Shown: positions 26,507 to 35,733 of the stretch, one piece after another
How positions within the stretch are numbered: the stretch's first letter is position 1
Layout: each line of letters begins with the position of its first letter
Assembly (NCBI RefSeq): GCF_000520995.1
Contig: NZ_JACA01000026.1
Span: forward strand, 96,374 to 160,373
Direction of reading: 5' to 3'
Length of the DNA stretch: 64,000 bases
Source of the DNA: Aquimarina macrocephali JAMB N27
GTDB taxonomy: Bacteria; Bacteroidota; Bacteroidia; Flavobacteriales; Flavobacteriaceae
Program-made: the position numbers and the translations under genes
Notes under the pieces: model-generated
Seen by the model: only the letters and a program-made list of their open reading frames with translations
Told to the model about the DNA's origin: nothing
The model's database searches: none

Positions 26507-26911
26507 ATGGAAAACAGGGAATCAAATTTATTGGCAATACGACCACAGTTATTAAATGCAAGAGTTTCTGAAAACATGTCTAATGATGAGCAATTTCAGA
26601 ACAAAACGATTAGGCCTATTATAAAATTACAAGGAGGCCTATTAATCGAAGTATTTAAAAACTACATTAAAAAAAGAAAGAATACTTTCTACGAATTATC
26701 CTTAGAAAAACGTTTCGATTTTATTGAAAATGCTATCCAAAAGGACATGAAATTCAGAAATAGTTTAAAAGGAATGATTATAGGTCAATTTACTGTAGAA
26801 GAATACCAGGCCTATATGGAAAATTCTTCTGCATTAAACAAACGAATGATGAGTATCGTAAAAGAGCGCCTACAAGATAATATACAATTATTAGAGTATA
26901 AGGTAGCATAA
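26507..26911 (+). CDS. Conserved Flavobacteriia protein of unknown function
   Basis: The 134-residue soluble, helical protein (RPQLLNARVSENMSNDEQFQNKT start; KFRNSLKGMIIGQFTVEEYQAYMEN toward the end) is a small protein I know from many Flavobacteriia, often labelled glyoxalase in databases. No glyoxalase metal ligands or fold features are visible, so I treat the function as unknown. It lies alone, followed by the small double-glycine peptide gene on the same strand. Confidence 0.6.
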   Translation: MENRESNLLAIRPQLLNARVSENMSNDEQFQNKTIRPIIKLQGGLLIEVFKNYIKKRKNTFYELSLEKRFDFIENAIQKDMKFRNSLKGMIIGQFTVEEYQAYMENSSALNKRMMSIVKERLQDNIQLLEYKVA

Positions 26912-27023
26912 TTGATGATGATTCTTCATATCATAATACACTGTTAATTGTGGTAATGCCGTAGTAGAAAACAGGACATTTCATATATCTTTAAAAGTAT
27001 AATAACTTTTAAAACCTATAGTC

Positions 27024-27188
27024 ATGTTAAATAACATTATGAACCTTAATGGTGTTGAGAAATTAAACAGGAAACAACAATTATCTGTTAATGGAGGAAG
27101 AAAACAATGCATTGATCCTAGAACTGGCTTGTGTACAGATTATGGGCGTCATTGTGCAGAACTAGAATGCGTTCTTATAATCGACTAA
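27024..27188 (+). CDS. Small double-glycine-leader peptide (RiPP or bacteriocin-like precursor)
   Basis: ATG at 27024 to TAA at 27188 encodes 54 residues. The first 25 form a classic leader: hydrophobic spacing NLNGVEKLNRKQQLSVNGG, with L-x-x-x-x-L-x-x-x-x-x-L pattern and Gly-Gly at 24-25. The mature part would be 29 residues starting RKQC, with four cysteines (29, 37, 44, 49). In Bacteroidota such leaders are cleaved by peptidase-containing ABC transporters. No transporter or modifying enzyme lies nearby. A strong terminator follows directly, which supports a real gene. It may be a bacteriocin, signal or a cysteine-rich secreted peptide. Confidence 0.72.
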   Translation: MLNNIMNLNGVEKLNRKQQLSVNGGRKQCIDPRTGLCTDYGRHCAELECVLIID

Positions 27189-27204
27189 TTCTGTATTTTA
27201 TATC

Positions 27205-27239
27205 AAAAAAAGCTGTCGTTTATTAGCGACAGCTTTTTT
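27205..27239. terminator. Bidirectional terminator between the GG peptide and purC
   Basis: AGCTGTCG and CGACAGCT pair around a seven-base loop, flanked by an A run and a T run, so it serves both convergent genes. Confidence 0.88.
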
Positions 27240-27260
27240 AAATACGATAATATCGTTTTT

Positions 27261-28208
27261 CTATTTGCTCAAATATTCTAGTACATTCTCTTCTATCCTT
27301 CCTTGTATATCAGAGACATCTTCTTTTATAAAAGATACTCCTGTTATATTTTCATATAATTCGATATATCGTTCAGAGACAGAATTAATATATTCATCTG
27401 TCATCTCAGGAATCTGTTGACCTTCTTTACCTTGAAAACCTTTACTAATTAGCCACTGTCTTACGAACTCTTTAGATAATTGTTTCTGTGATTCCCCATT
27501 CTGTTGTCGTTCTTCATATCCTTCTTCATAAAAATAGCGAGAAGAATCCGGAGTGTGTATTTCATCGATCAGTACAATTTTACCATCTTTTGTTTTACCA
27601 AACTCATATTTGGTATCCACAAGGATCAACCCTCTTTTTGCTGCAATCTCTGTTCCTCTTTGAAAAAGTTTACGTGTATAATCTTCTAAGATGAGGTAAT
27701 CTGTTTCAGAAACAATTCCTTTTGATAATATTTCTTCTCTAGAAATATCCTCATCATGCTCTCCATTATCAGCTTTGGTAGAAGGTGTTATGATTGGTTG
27801 AGGAAACTTATCATTCTCTTTCATACCATCGGGCATAGATACACCACACAATATTCTCTTATCGGCTTTATATTCTCGAGCTGCATGACCAGAAAGATAC
27901 CCTCTAATCACCATTTCTACTTTAAAAGGTTGGCATAAATGCCCTACAGCTACATTTGGATCTGGAGTAGCTATTAACCAATTTGGCACCAAATCTTCTG
28001 TTTCTTTCATCATCTTGGTCGCAATTTGATTAAGAATCTGCCCCTTAAAAGGAATTCCTCGTGGCATTACTACATCAAACGCAGATAAACGATCAGTTGC
28101 AATCATCACCAAAAGTTCATCATTTATACTATATACTTCTCTTACTTTCCCTTTGTATACTGATTTTTGATTAGGAAAATTATAGTTTGTATCTACAATT
28201 GTATTCAT
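27261..28208 (-). CDS. purC: Phosphoribosylaminoimidazole-succinocarboxamide synthase (SAICAR synthase)
   Basis: The 315-residue protein has the SAICAR synthetase pattern: [28 protein letters not shown] at the N-terminus, [48 protein letters not shown] and [13 protein letters not shown]. It ligates CAIR and aspartate with ATP, step 8 of IMP synthesis in the cytoplasm. The length (about 315) is usual for the Bacteroidota form rather than the 237-residue E. coli enzyme. phoH lies 59 bp upstream on the same strand. Confidence 0.96.
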   Translation of the reverse strand: MNTIVDTNYNFPNQKSVYKGKVREVYSINDELLVMIATDRLSAFDVVMPRGIPFKGQILNQIATKMMKETEDLVPNWLIATPDPNVAVGHLCQPFKVEMVIRGYLSGHAAREYKADKRILCGVSMPDGMKENDKFPQPIITPSTKADNGEHDEDISREEILSKGIVSETDYLILEDYTRKLFQRGTEIAAKRGLILVDTKYEFGKTKDGKIVLIDEIHTPDSSRYFYEEGYEERQQNGESQKQLSKEFVRQWLISKGFQGKEGQQIPEMTDEYINSVSERYIELYENITGVSFIKEDVSDIQGRIEENVLEYLSK

Positions 28209-28267
28209 TACTTAGGTTTCGGGTTTCGGGCTTTAATTTCAATTAGAAACTAAAAACCTGAAACTAT

Positions 28268-29224
28268 TTATCCATTTCTATGTTCTATCTCTTTATAAGC
28301 TGCAATTACCTTTTTTACCAATTTATGGCGAATCACATCTTTGTCATCCAGGTAAATCATACCTATCCCCTGTGTGTTTTTAAGCACTAGTAGAGCTTCT
28401 TTAAGTCCAGAAGTAACTCTTCTTGGTAAATCTATCTGTCCAGGATCACCTGTAATAATAAATTTAGCATTTTTTCCCATACGCGTCAGAAACATTTTCA
28501 TCTGTGCATGTGTTGTATTTTGTGCCTCATCAAGGATCACAAAAGCATTATCCAATGTTCTACCTCGCATAAATGCCATAGGTGCGATTTGTATAACTCC
28601 TTTTTCTATATAACTATCGAGCTTTTCATTAGGGATCATATCACGTAAAGCATCATATAAAGGTTGCATATACGGATCCAGTTTCTCTTTAAGATCTCCT
28701 GGTAAGAATCCGAGATTTTCTCCAGCTTCTACTGCGGGACGTGTAAGAATAATACGTCTTACCTCTTTTTCTTTTAGTGCCTTAATAGCTAGTGCAACAC
28801 TGGTATACGTTTTTCCGGTACCTGCTGGACCAATAGCAAAAACCATATCGTTCTTTTTACAAGTCTCTACCAGCTTACGTTGGTTAGCAGTCTGGGCCTT
28901 AATTAGTTTACCTCCTACTCCATGCACTAATGTTTCTCCACTGTTAGGCGATGTTTCATAATCTGCCTTACTCACACTGGTAAGCACTCGCTCTATTGCA
29001 TTCTCATCCAGCTTATTGTATTTGCTAAAATGCTCGAGAAGCATATTAAGACGCATATCAAACTCTTTGAGCATGTCATCGTCTCCATACACTTTTATTT
29101 TACTGCCTCTTGCTACAATTTTTAACTTAGGGAAGTACTTTTTTAATAATTGAATATTGCTATTCTGAAGTCCGAAAAACTCTCTCGGATTGATTTCTGT
29201 AAGTTCTATAATAAGTTCGTTCAA
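28268..29224 (-). CDS. phoH: PhoH family ATPase
   Basis: The 318-residue cytoplasmic protein has the PhoH P-loop GPAGTGKT (132-139), the LTRPAVEAGENLGFLPGDLKEKL block, the Walker B-like LDEAQNTTHAQM and KFIITGDPGQIDL. It is the PhoL/YbeZ-type NTPase often linked to RNA metabolism and ribosome quality control; the partner YbeY is not in view. It is divergent from the SAM hydrolase gene and 59 bp upstream of purC. Confidence 0.92.
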   Translation of the reverse strand: MNELIIELTEINPREFFGLQNSNIQLLKKYFPKLKIVARGSKIKVYGDDDMLKEFDMRLNMLLEHFSKYNKLDENAIERVLTSVSKADYETSPNSGETLVHGVGGKLIKAQTANQRKLVETCKKNDMVFAIGPAGTGKTYTSVALAIKALKEKEVRRIILTRPAVEAGENLGFLPGDLKEKLDPYMQPLYDALRDMIPNEKLDSYIEKGVIQIAPMAFMRGRTLDNAFVILDEAQNTTHAQMKMFLTRMGKNAKFIITGDPGQIDLPRRVTSGLKEALLVLKNTQGIGMIYLDDKDVIRHKLVKKVIAAYKEIEHRNG

Positions 29225-29488
29225 AAGCTATACGAATTTTAGTATGATTTTTTTTTAGGATTGACTAAGTTTGCTAAAGTTGTTCAAGTTTTTGTCGGGA
29301 AAACAAAATAGAAATTTAAAACGAAGCAAAATGTTTATATTATCACTATATAAGTTAGTGATCAAAAAACAGTAAATACGATGGTTTTATCATCATTTTG
29401 TTGTCCAAAGAAAAGCCTTGAATAACTTCAAAACAAATTTACATATTTTTAAGTGCTTACAACTAAAAGATATTAACAATTCTTATAC

Positions 29489-30319
29489 ATGCCAATAATC
29501 ACCTTAACTACAGATTTTGGAATCAAAGATCATTTTGTATCTGCGGTTAAAGGAGCTATTTATACAGAATTTCCAGATGCCAAAGTTGTTGATATATCTC
29601 ATGAGATCTCACCTTTTCATATAACAGAAGCTGCATACATCATACAAAATGCTTATAAAAGTTTTCCAAAAGGAAGTATACATATCATAGGAATCGATAG
29701 TGAACTTAATCCAGAAAATAAACATATTGCTGTAGAACTAGACGGTCATTACTTTATATGTGCTAATAATGGACTGGTGTGTTTAATCACATCAGAATTT
29801 AATCCAGAGAAGATTGTAGAAATAAATATTCACGATGCTATAGTATCTAATTTTCCTGTGTTGGATGTTTTTGTGGCCGTGGCTTGTCATATTGCCCGAG
29901 GTGGTACACTAGAAGTAATTGGAAAAACAATCTCAGAAATCAAAACAATAAAAGGGATTACTCCTATTGTAAACCTTGGAGATAAGCAAATCGTGGGTAG
30001 TATTATCTATATCGATAATTATGGTAATTTGGTTACCAACATTACACGTAAGCTTTTTGAGGAAATTGGAAAAGGACGTAAATTTAAAATTACAGCACGT
30101 ACAGCGGTATTTCAAAACGTATATAACCGATATAGCGATGCTATTAATTTTGATATCGAAAAAAGTAAACGCGAAGAAGATGGTAAAAAATTGGCTGTCT
30201 TTAATTCTTCGGGATACTTAGAACTAGCTATCTATAAGAGTAACCCTAAAACTGTAGGAGGGGCCTCCAATCTCTTTGGATTGTACTATAGAGATACGGT
30301 AAGCATTAGTTTTGAATAA
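29489..30319 (+). CDS. SAM hydroxide adenosyltransferase (DUF62, SAM hydrolase)
   Basis: The 276-residue protein has the DUF62 signature: ITLTTDFGIKDHFVSAVKG (residues 4-22), HEISPFHITEAAYII, VDLGNAND-type loop here GIDSELNPENKH, FICANNGL, and NYGNLVTNI near 175. DUF62 enzymes hydrolyse S-adenosylmethionine to adenosine and methionine, and are relatives of fluorinase. Its physiological purpose here is unknown; the ABM protein gene follows after 66 bp on the same strand. Confidence 0.85.
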   Translation: MPIITLTTDFGIKDHFVSAVKGAIYTEFPDAKVVDISHEISPFHITEAAYIIQNAYKSFPKGSIHIIGIDSELNPENKHIAVELDGHYFICANNGLVCLITSEFNPEKIVEINIHDAIVSNFPVLDVFVAVACHIARGGTLEVIGKTISEIKTIKGITPIVNLGDKQIVGSIIYIDNYGNLVTNITRKLFEEIGKGRKFKITARTAVFQNVYNRYSDAINFDIEKSKREEDGKKLAVFNSSGYLELAIYKSNPKTVGGASNLFGLYYRDTVSISFE

Positions 30320-30385
30320 TTAATATCTGAAAAGAAGCGAAAATAAACTGTAAAACCTTGTGGTTATACTTTTGAAAATTAAAAA

Positions 30386-30670
30386 ATGATAATACGAATC
30401 GTAAAAATGGGATTCTTACCCGATCAAATTGATGCTTTTTTAGAAAACTTTGAACAGAATAAAGAGAAGATCAGAAATTTTGAAGGATGTAGTCATCTAA
30501 AATTAGTAAGAGATGTACATCAAACTAATCAATTTTTCACCTATAGCCATTGGGAATCTGAAGAACATCTCAATAACTACAGAAACTCTGCGTTATTCAA
30601 AGGAGTTTGGGCAAATACTAAAAATAAGTTTAGTCAAAGACCAGAAGCATGGAGTGTAATCGAGGTATAA
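30386..30670 (+). CDS. Antibiotic biosynthesis monooxygenase (ABM) family protein
   Basis: The 94-residue dimeric ferredoxin-like fold protein starts with IIRIVKMGFLPDQIDAFLE and has FEGCSHLKLVRDVHQTNQFFTYSHWESEEHLNNYRNS, the ABM pattern with H-L-x-x-Y. Members act on quinones, haem or unknown substrates; the name does not imply antibiotic production. It is between the SAM hydrolase and gldFG genes on the same strand. Confidence 0.85.
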   Translation: MIIRIVKMGFLPDQIDAFLENFEQNKEKIRNFEGCSHLKLVRDVHQTNQFFTYSHWESEEHLNNYRNSALFKGVWANTKNKFSQRPEAWSVIEV

Positions 30671-30724
30671 AGTTTATGACACATGACTTCATAAACTTAA
30701 AAAAACTTCAATCCTAAAAAAACT

Positions 30725-33124
30725 ATGTTTGCATTAATACGAAAAGAAATCAATACCTTTTTCTCCTCTGCTGTAGGGTATTTGGTGATTGCTATATTTT
30801 TAATCCTTAACGGACTCTTTTTGTGGGTCTTTAAAGGACAATTTAATATCCTGGATAGTGGGTTTGCTGATCTTTCGCCTTTTTTCCAGATTGCACCGTG
30901 GATATTGTTATTCCTCATTCCCGCTGTAACCATGAGAAGTTTTGCAGAAGAAAAGAAACAAGGAACTTTGGAGGTATTGATTACAAAACCAATCAAAAAC
31001 TGGCAATTGGTACTTGGAAAATATCTAGGTAGCTTATCCTTAATCCTAATTGCTTTAATCCCTAGCCTCCTTTATATCGTTACTATTTATCAATTAGGGA
31101 ACCCAATTGGTAACCTCGATATAGGTAGTACAATGGGATCGTACATTGCACTATTATTACTTGCCGCAGCATATACCGCAATGGGTATATTTTCGTCTTC
31201 GATTACCAACAATCAGATTGTTGCTTTTTTGATCTCGCTGTTTCTATGTTTCATTTTTTATTTTGGTTTTAGCGGACTCGTAGATTACAACTTGCTAGGA
31301 GCAATGAATACTATCGTTGAACAACTAGGAATGCAATTGCATTATGAACGTATGAGTCGAGGTATTTTGGATACCAGAGATATCTTTTATTTTTTAAGTA
31401 GTATTCTACTATTTGTGATTCTTACCATTATCGTTCTTAAAAAAGGTGCAATAAAGCAGAAAATCAAACCTATTGGTATTACATTAATCTCTGTCATTGT
31501 TCTATTTTTAATCGGAAACTCATTATATAATCGTTTTGATCTTACCCAGGATAGTCGTTTTACACTTTCTGAAGCTACCAAAAACTTAGTAAAAGGAGCA
31601 ACGGCTCCTGTTGTTATTGATGTATTGCTAGAAGGAGATTTCCCTTCAGAGTTTAGACGTTTACAATCTGAAACCAAACAAATATTAGAAGAGTTTAATG
31701 CTATAAACCCTAATGTTCAACACATTTTTACCAATCCTTTAGAGGAAGAAGGAATACGAGCACAAACAATTACAGAACTACAAAAATTTGGTCTAACCCC
31801 AATGGAGGTCAGCGTACAGGAAAACGGAAAAACCGAAATTGAAACTGTAGTTCCCTGGGCTATTCTAAGTTTTCAAAACAGAAGTGTAAAAATTCCTTTA
31901 ATCAAAAATACCATTGGAGCCACTTCAGAAGAGCGAGTAAACAGCTCTATTCAACAATTAGAATATGCTTTTGCAGATGGATTAACCAAGTTACTACATC
32001 CTAAAAAACACAAAATTGCAGTGCTTAAAGGAAATGGGCAATTACCAGATATCAAAATTGCCGATTTTATTAAAACGCTACAAAACTATTACTTTGTCGG
32101 GGCATTTACTTTGGATTCGGTAGCGAGTAATACAACAAAGACATTACAAGAGTTGCAAAAGTTTGATATGATTATCAATGCTAAGCCTACAAAAGCTTTT
32201 TCTGAAAAAGAAAAATATGTACTGGATCAATTTGTAATGAATGGAGGAAAATCATTATGGCTATTAGAATCTGTTACTATGGAAATCGATAGTTTAATGA
32301 ATCCAGAAGGTTCTTCTGTTGCAATCATGCAGAATCTAAGATTAGGAGATGCTTTATTCTCTTATGGAGTAAGAGTTAATCCCGTTTTGGTAAATGATTT
32401 GTACTCTGCACCATTGGTATTAGCTTCTGGGCAAGGTAGTGAAACTCAATTCACCCCATATCCATGGTTTTATGGATCACTAACTAAAAGTGCCAGCAAC
32501 CACCCTATTGTTAAAAATACAGAATCTGTGAAATTTGAATTTTCAAACCAGATTGACACCTTAAAAAATAGTATCAAAAAGACGATACTACTCACTAGTT
32601 CTGATAAATCAAAAATAGAGGGAGTACCTAAAGAAATACTATTAGAAAATATTATTAGAAAAAAACCAGACATTGCTAGTTATAATGCAGGTCCTCAAAG
32701 TTTGGCTGTATTACTTGAAGGAAATTTTAAATCTACCTATAAAGACAGAATAAAACCTCATAAAATTAAAGATCATAAAGATAAAAGTGATTCTACAAAA
32801 ATGATCGTTATTGCCGATGGGGATATTATTAAAAACCAAACGCGAAAAGGGCAGCCAATAGAATTAGGTTTTGATCCGACCATGAATTTAAAATATGGAA
32901 ATAAAGAGTTTCTGTTAAACGCAGTAAATTACCTGTTAGATGATTCTGGCCTTATTGAAATTAGAAGTAAAGAGATCAATATTTCATTTCTAAATGTAGA
33001 AAAAGTTGTTGAAAACAAAACCCTATGGCAAGTTATCAATATCCTGATCCCCTTACTTATCCTTATGGTTTTTGGGTTCTTATTTTCGTTAATCAGAAAG
33101 AAAAAGTATCAAAAAACCGTTTAA
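30725..33124 (+). CDS. gldFG: GldF-GldG fusion, gliding motility-associated ABC transporter
   Basis: The 799-residue protein is one continuous frame. Residues 1-240 are GldF-like: six membrane segments with MRSFAEEKKQGTLEVLITKPI (70-90), the ABC-2 permease signature. From about 250 to 799 it is GldG-like: a membrane segment (250-266), NRFDLTQDSRFTLSEATKNL (269-288), the substrate-binding-like domain with GGKSLWLLESV, and a C-terminal membrane anchor (770-792). In Flavobacterium johnsoniae GldF and GldG are separate proteins acting with the ATPase GldA. No GldA gene is in the window; the ATPase that follows is of another type. Confidence 0.88.
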   Translation: MFALIRKEINTFFSSAVGYLVIAIFLILNGLFLWVFKGQFNILDSGFADLSPFFQIAPWILLFLIPAVTMRSFAEEKKQGTLEVLITKPIKNWQLVLGKYLGSLSLILIALIPSLLYIVTIYQLGNPIGNLDIGSTMGSYIALLLLAAAYTAMGIFSSSITNNQIVAFLISLFLCFIFYFGFSGLVDYNLLGAMNTIVEQLGMQLHYERMSRGILDTRDIFYFLSSILLFVILTIIVLKKGAIKQKIKPIGITLISVIVLFLIGNSLYNRFDLTQDSRFTLSEATKNLVKGATAPVVIDVLLEGDFPSEFRRLQSETKQILEEFNAINPNVQHIFTNPLEEEGIRAQTITELQKFGLTPMEVSVQENGKTEIETVVPWAILSFQNRSVKIPLIKNTIGATSEERVNSSIQQLEYAFADGLTKLLHPKKHKIAVLKGNGQLPDIKIADFIKTLQNYYFVGAFTLDSVASNTTKTLQELQKFDMIINAKPTKAFSEKEKYVLDQFVMNGGKSLWLLESVTMEIDSLMNPEGSSVAIMQNLRLGDALFSYGVRVNPVLVNDLYSAPLVLASGQGSETQFTPYPWFYGSLTKSASNHPIVKNTESVKFEFSNQIDTLKNSIKKTILLTSSDKSKIEGVPKEILLENIIRKKPDIASYNAGPQSLAVLLEGNFKSTYKDRIKPHKIKDHKDKSDSTKMIVIADGDIIKNQTRKGQPIELGFDPTMNLKYGNKEFLLNAVNYLLDDSGLIEIRSKEINISFLNVEKVVENKTLWQVINILIPLLILMVFGFLFSLIRKKKYQKTV

Positions 33125-33136
33125 AATTCTATTCTC

Positions 33137-33144
33137 TATATTTG
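33137..33144 (+). promoter_or_regulatory. -7 motif upstream of the ABC ATPase
   Basis: TATATTTG suggests a start point near 33150, about 31 bases before the ATT codon at 33181. This favours a start upstream of the TTG at 33286, and separate transcription from gldFG. Confidence 0.55.
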
Positions 33145-33180
33145 ATATAGAAAAATCTCAAAACTTAAAACGTTAAATCT

Positions 33181-33975
33181 ATTAATCGCGAAGCCCTAAA
33201 TATCGTTCTTAAAACAGAAGACCTCTCTATTGGTTATCGTACCAAAAAGGAGCTTAATGTTATTGCTGCTGATATCAATCTAAAATTGCATGAAGGAGAA
33301 CTGGTAGGATTAGTAGGTGCCAACGGAATCGGAAAATCTACTTTATTACGTACTCTATCCCGTGTACAACCAGCCCTACATGGTAAAATCATGTTGTCTG
33401 ATATAGAGCTTCAATCTTATAAATCTGTCGAACTAGCTTCGCAACTGAGTATTGTTTTAACAGAGCAAATTGCTTCAAAAAATCTTACAGTACAGGAATT
33501 GGTAGCCCTAGGTAGACAACCATATACCAACTGGGTAGGAAAAATGGCAGAAGAAGATATAGAGCAAATTCGCAAAGCAATCGAGGTAACACATATTGGT
33601 GACTTGGTAGCCAAGAGATGTTTTGAACTTAGTGATGGGCAATTGCAAAAAGTACTTATAGCCCGTGCTATTGCACAGGATACGCCTTTTATTATGCTTG
33701 ATGAGCCTACAACTCACTTAGATGTATACCACAAAGCTTACATCCTCAAACTACTAAAACGTTTGGCCTTTGAGACCAGAAAAACTATTCTTTTTTCTAC
33801 TCATGAAATTGATTTTGCCATACAATTATGTGATAAAATGATTGTAATGAATGAGGACGGTTTCGAATTTGGAAGACCCAAAGAATTAGTACAATGCCGT
33901 GCATTTTCATCTCTTTTTCCTGAAGACCTGATTCTTTTTGATTCTAAATCCGGGAGATATAAAGTAAGAAACTAA
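33181..33975 (+). CDS. FecE-like ABC transporter ATP-binding protein, non-canonical start
   Basis: The P-loop GANGIGKST, signature LSDGQLQKVLIARA and Walker B FIMLDEPTTHLD identify an ABC ATPase of the FecE/BtuD type (iron-siderophore or cobalamin uptake). The usual start would be the TTG at 33286, giving 229 residues and lacking the N-terminal strands. Upstream, the frame stays open to 33169 and reads INREALNIVLKTEDLSIGYR from 33181, a normal ABC N-terminus. The only start-like codon there is ATT at 33181; no ATG, GTG or TTG is present. No FecCD permease adjoins it. Confidence 0.7.
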   Translation: MNREALNIVLKTEDLSIGYRTKKELNVIAADINLKLHEGELVGLVGANGIGKSTLLRTLSRVQPALHGKIMLSDIELQSYKSVELASQLSIVLTEQIASKNLTVQELVALGRQPYTNWVGKMAEEDIEQIRKAIEVTHIGDLVAKRCFELSDGQLQKVLIARAIAQDTPFIMLDEPTTHLDVYHKAYILKLLKRLAFETRKTILFSTHEIDFAIQLCDKMIVMNEDGFEFGRPKELVQCRAFSSLFPEDLILFDSKSGRYKVRN

Positions 33976-34137
33976 ATTCTTGTAAAACACTACTTTTCTC
34001 CTACTTCTCTTTGCTTTTAATTACACTTTATCGAATAAATCTGCTTATCAAGGGAAAACTGTAAAAATTTGAAGTTGCTAACCTCGTACTATTAGTCTGG
34101 AAAGTCATAATTTTATCCCAAATTATAAATTAAACCT

Positions 34138-35160
34138 ATGAATACCATGTTAAAACTCAAATCAATTGTAACCTTATTAATTATCGCAGCTTTTACATTT
34201 AGCTGTAGCTCCGATGACAATGATGATCTTGTCCCTACAGATGGTGAGGTATTTGATGCAGAACTTATCGTATCAGAATCTGGTGTTGGTGATAATCGTA
34301 CTGTTAATGTTACTGGCGGTGTTACCAAAACAAGTATAAAATCAAAAGTGAAATTTTCTTCTACCACCAAATCGATGAGAAGATTATATATTACTCAAAA
34401 CATTAATGGTGTAGGTGAAGAGCCATATGTATTTACATCACAAGAAGTTGATGAAAAACCTGATGGATCTTTAGATCTTGTGGGCGGAGACAAAAAAGAT
34501 TTCGAATTTAAGATCGATCTACCAACCCCAAGTATAACCAATGGTACTATTGTTTATAAATTCTGGGCGACTACAGGAAGAGGTGATTTTAGAAATATTA
34601 CAAAACGAAATGCATTAGGAGATGATGTTTTAGGTACAATAACTGTAAAGTATGGTTTAGGTACAAATAGTGGTTCTGGTATTAAATCTTTTACACAAAC
34701 TATATTATCTGCCCCGCTTGCAGATGGTTCTTCTGAGACGTTTATTTCTTTGTTCAATGAAACAGTATATAAAATAAACCAAGGAGAAGAATTTGCAGCT
34801 TTATGGGATTTTGGATACTATTATGGACTAACAGGAAAAGCTTCTTTGGCTTCTTCTAACAACTATCCTACAAATATTATAGATGTACCAACCATAGGAG
34901 GTGTTACTGCTGATGAATTAAACAAAGCATATTTTGGACTATCCTCTAAAACTGTAGTAGAATTTGATGCTATAAGTAGTAGAAGTGATTTAGATTTTGT
35001 TGTACAACCAGCAAACCAAAGAATTAATAATTTAGCCGTTAACAATATTATTGACTTTGTCGATAATTATGGGAACAAAGGACTTATAAAAGTAGTAGAG
35101 ATTTCTGGTACTGATGGAACAGGAGATTTCATTAAACTAGATATTAAAGTACAAAACTAG
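34138..35160 (+). CDS. Surface lipoprotein of unknown function
   Basis: The 340-residue protein has a lipobox ending AAFTFSC (Cys 23), then an acidic linker (SSDDNDDLV) and a beta-rich domain with no motif I can name. It is probably exported to the outer membrane surface. Start could be ATG 34138 or 34147; both give the same signal peptide. A strong terminator follows. It is flanked by the orphan ABC ATPase and a MmcQ/YjbR gene on the same strand. Confidence 0.65.
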   Translation: MNTMLKLKSIVTLLIIAAFTFSCSSDDNDDLVPTDGEVFDAELIVSESGVGDNRTVNVTGGVTKTSIKSKVKFSSTTKSMRRLYITQNINGVGEEPYVFTSQEVDEKPDGSLDLVGGDKKDFEFKIDLPTPSITNGTIVYKFWATTGRGDFRNITKRNALGDDVLGTITVKYGLGTNSGSGIKSFTQTILSAPLADGSSETFISLFNETVYKINQGEEFAALWDFGYYYGLTGKASLASSNNYPTNIIDVPTIGGVTADELNKAYFGLSSKTVVEFDAISSRSDLDFVVQPANQRINNLAVNNIIDFVDNYGNKGLIKVVEISGTDGTGDFIKLDIKVQN

Positions 35161-35183
35161 AATCTAGAATCTCGATTCACATA

Positions 35184-35230
35184 AACAAAGCCAGTCTCTC
35201 ACAGTTATAGAAAGACTGGCTTTGTTGTTT
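35184..35230 (+). terminator. Terminator after the unknown lipoprotein
   Basis: A 14-bp perfect stem (AACAAAGCCAGTCT with AGACTGGCTTTGTT) encloses a 15-base loop and is followed by GTTTATT. Confidence 0.78.
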
Positions 35231-35291
35231 ATTATTCTTTCACTTTATATTACATTTCGTAACTTCACTAAATCAGATCAGAGAATACATA

Positions 35292-35651
35292 GTGATGAAT
35301 ATAGAAGACTATAGAGAGTACTGCATTAGTAAAAAAGGAGTAACTGAATCTTTTCCTTTCGGAAAACTTCCTGATGTTTTAGTTTTTAAGGTATTAGGAA
35401 AAATGTTTACCGCTACAGATATATCATCTTTTAATGCTATAAGTGTGAAATGTAATCCCAATGATGTTGATACTCTTCGAGAAACCTATACCGCCGTAGC
35501 ACCTCCATCATACATGAGTAAAAAACATTGGAATAAAATAATAATGGATCACTCTATCCCCGATACGCTTATCAAACAATGGATAGATGATTCTTATAAT
35601 CTGGTAGTCAAAAAATTACCTGTTCGGGATCGAGATAAGCTAAAAGAATAG
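35292..35651 (+). CDS. MmcQ/YjbR family protein
   Basis: The 119-residue protein has the MmcQ/YjbR pattern: YREYCISKKGVTESFPFG, VLVFKVLGKMFTATDI, ISVKCNPNDVDTLRE and YMSKKHWNKIIMD. The fold is a small double-wing domain found in DNA-binding-like proteins, but a role is not established. It is monocistronic to the eye, 82 bp ahead of rmuC. Confidence 0.85.
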   Translation: MMNIEDYREYCISKKGVTESFPFGKLPDVLVFKVLGKMFTATDISSFNAISVKCNPNDVDTLRETYTAVAPPSYMSKKHWNKIIMDHSIPDTLIKQWIDDSYNLVVKKLPVRDRDKLKE

Positions 35652-35733
35652 TAACATCATAAATATGAAAACTTCGAATACTTCATCCAAATTTTCATTG
35701 CTTATCTTTATCTTTGAGTAAACAAAAGATTAC

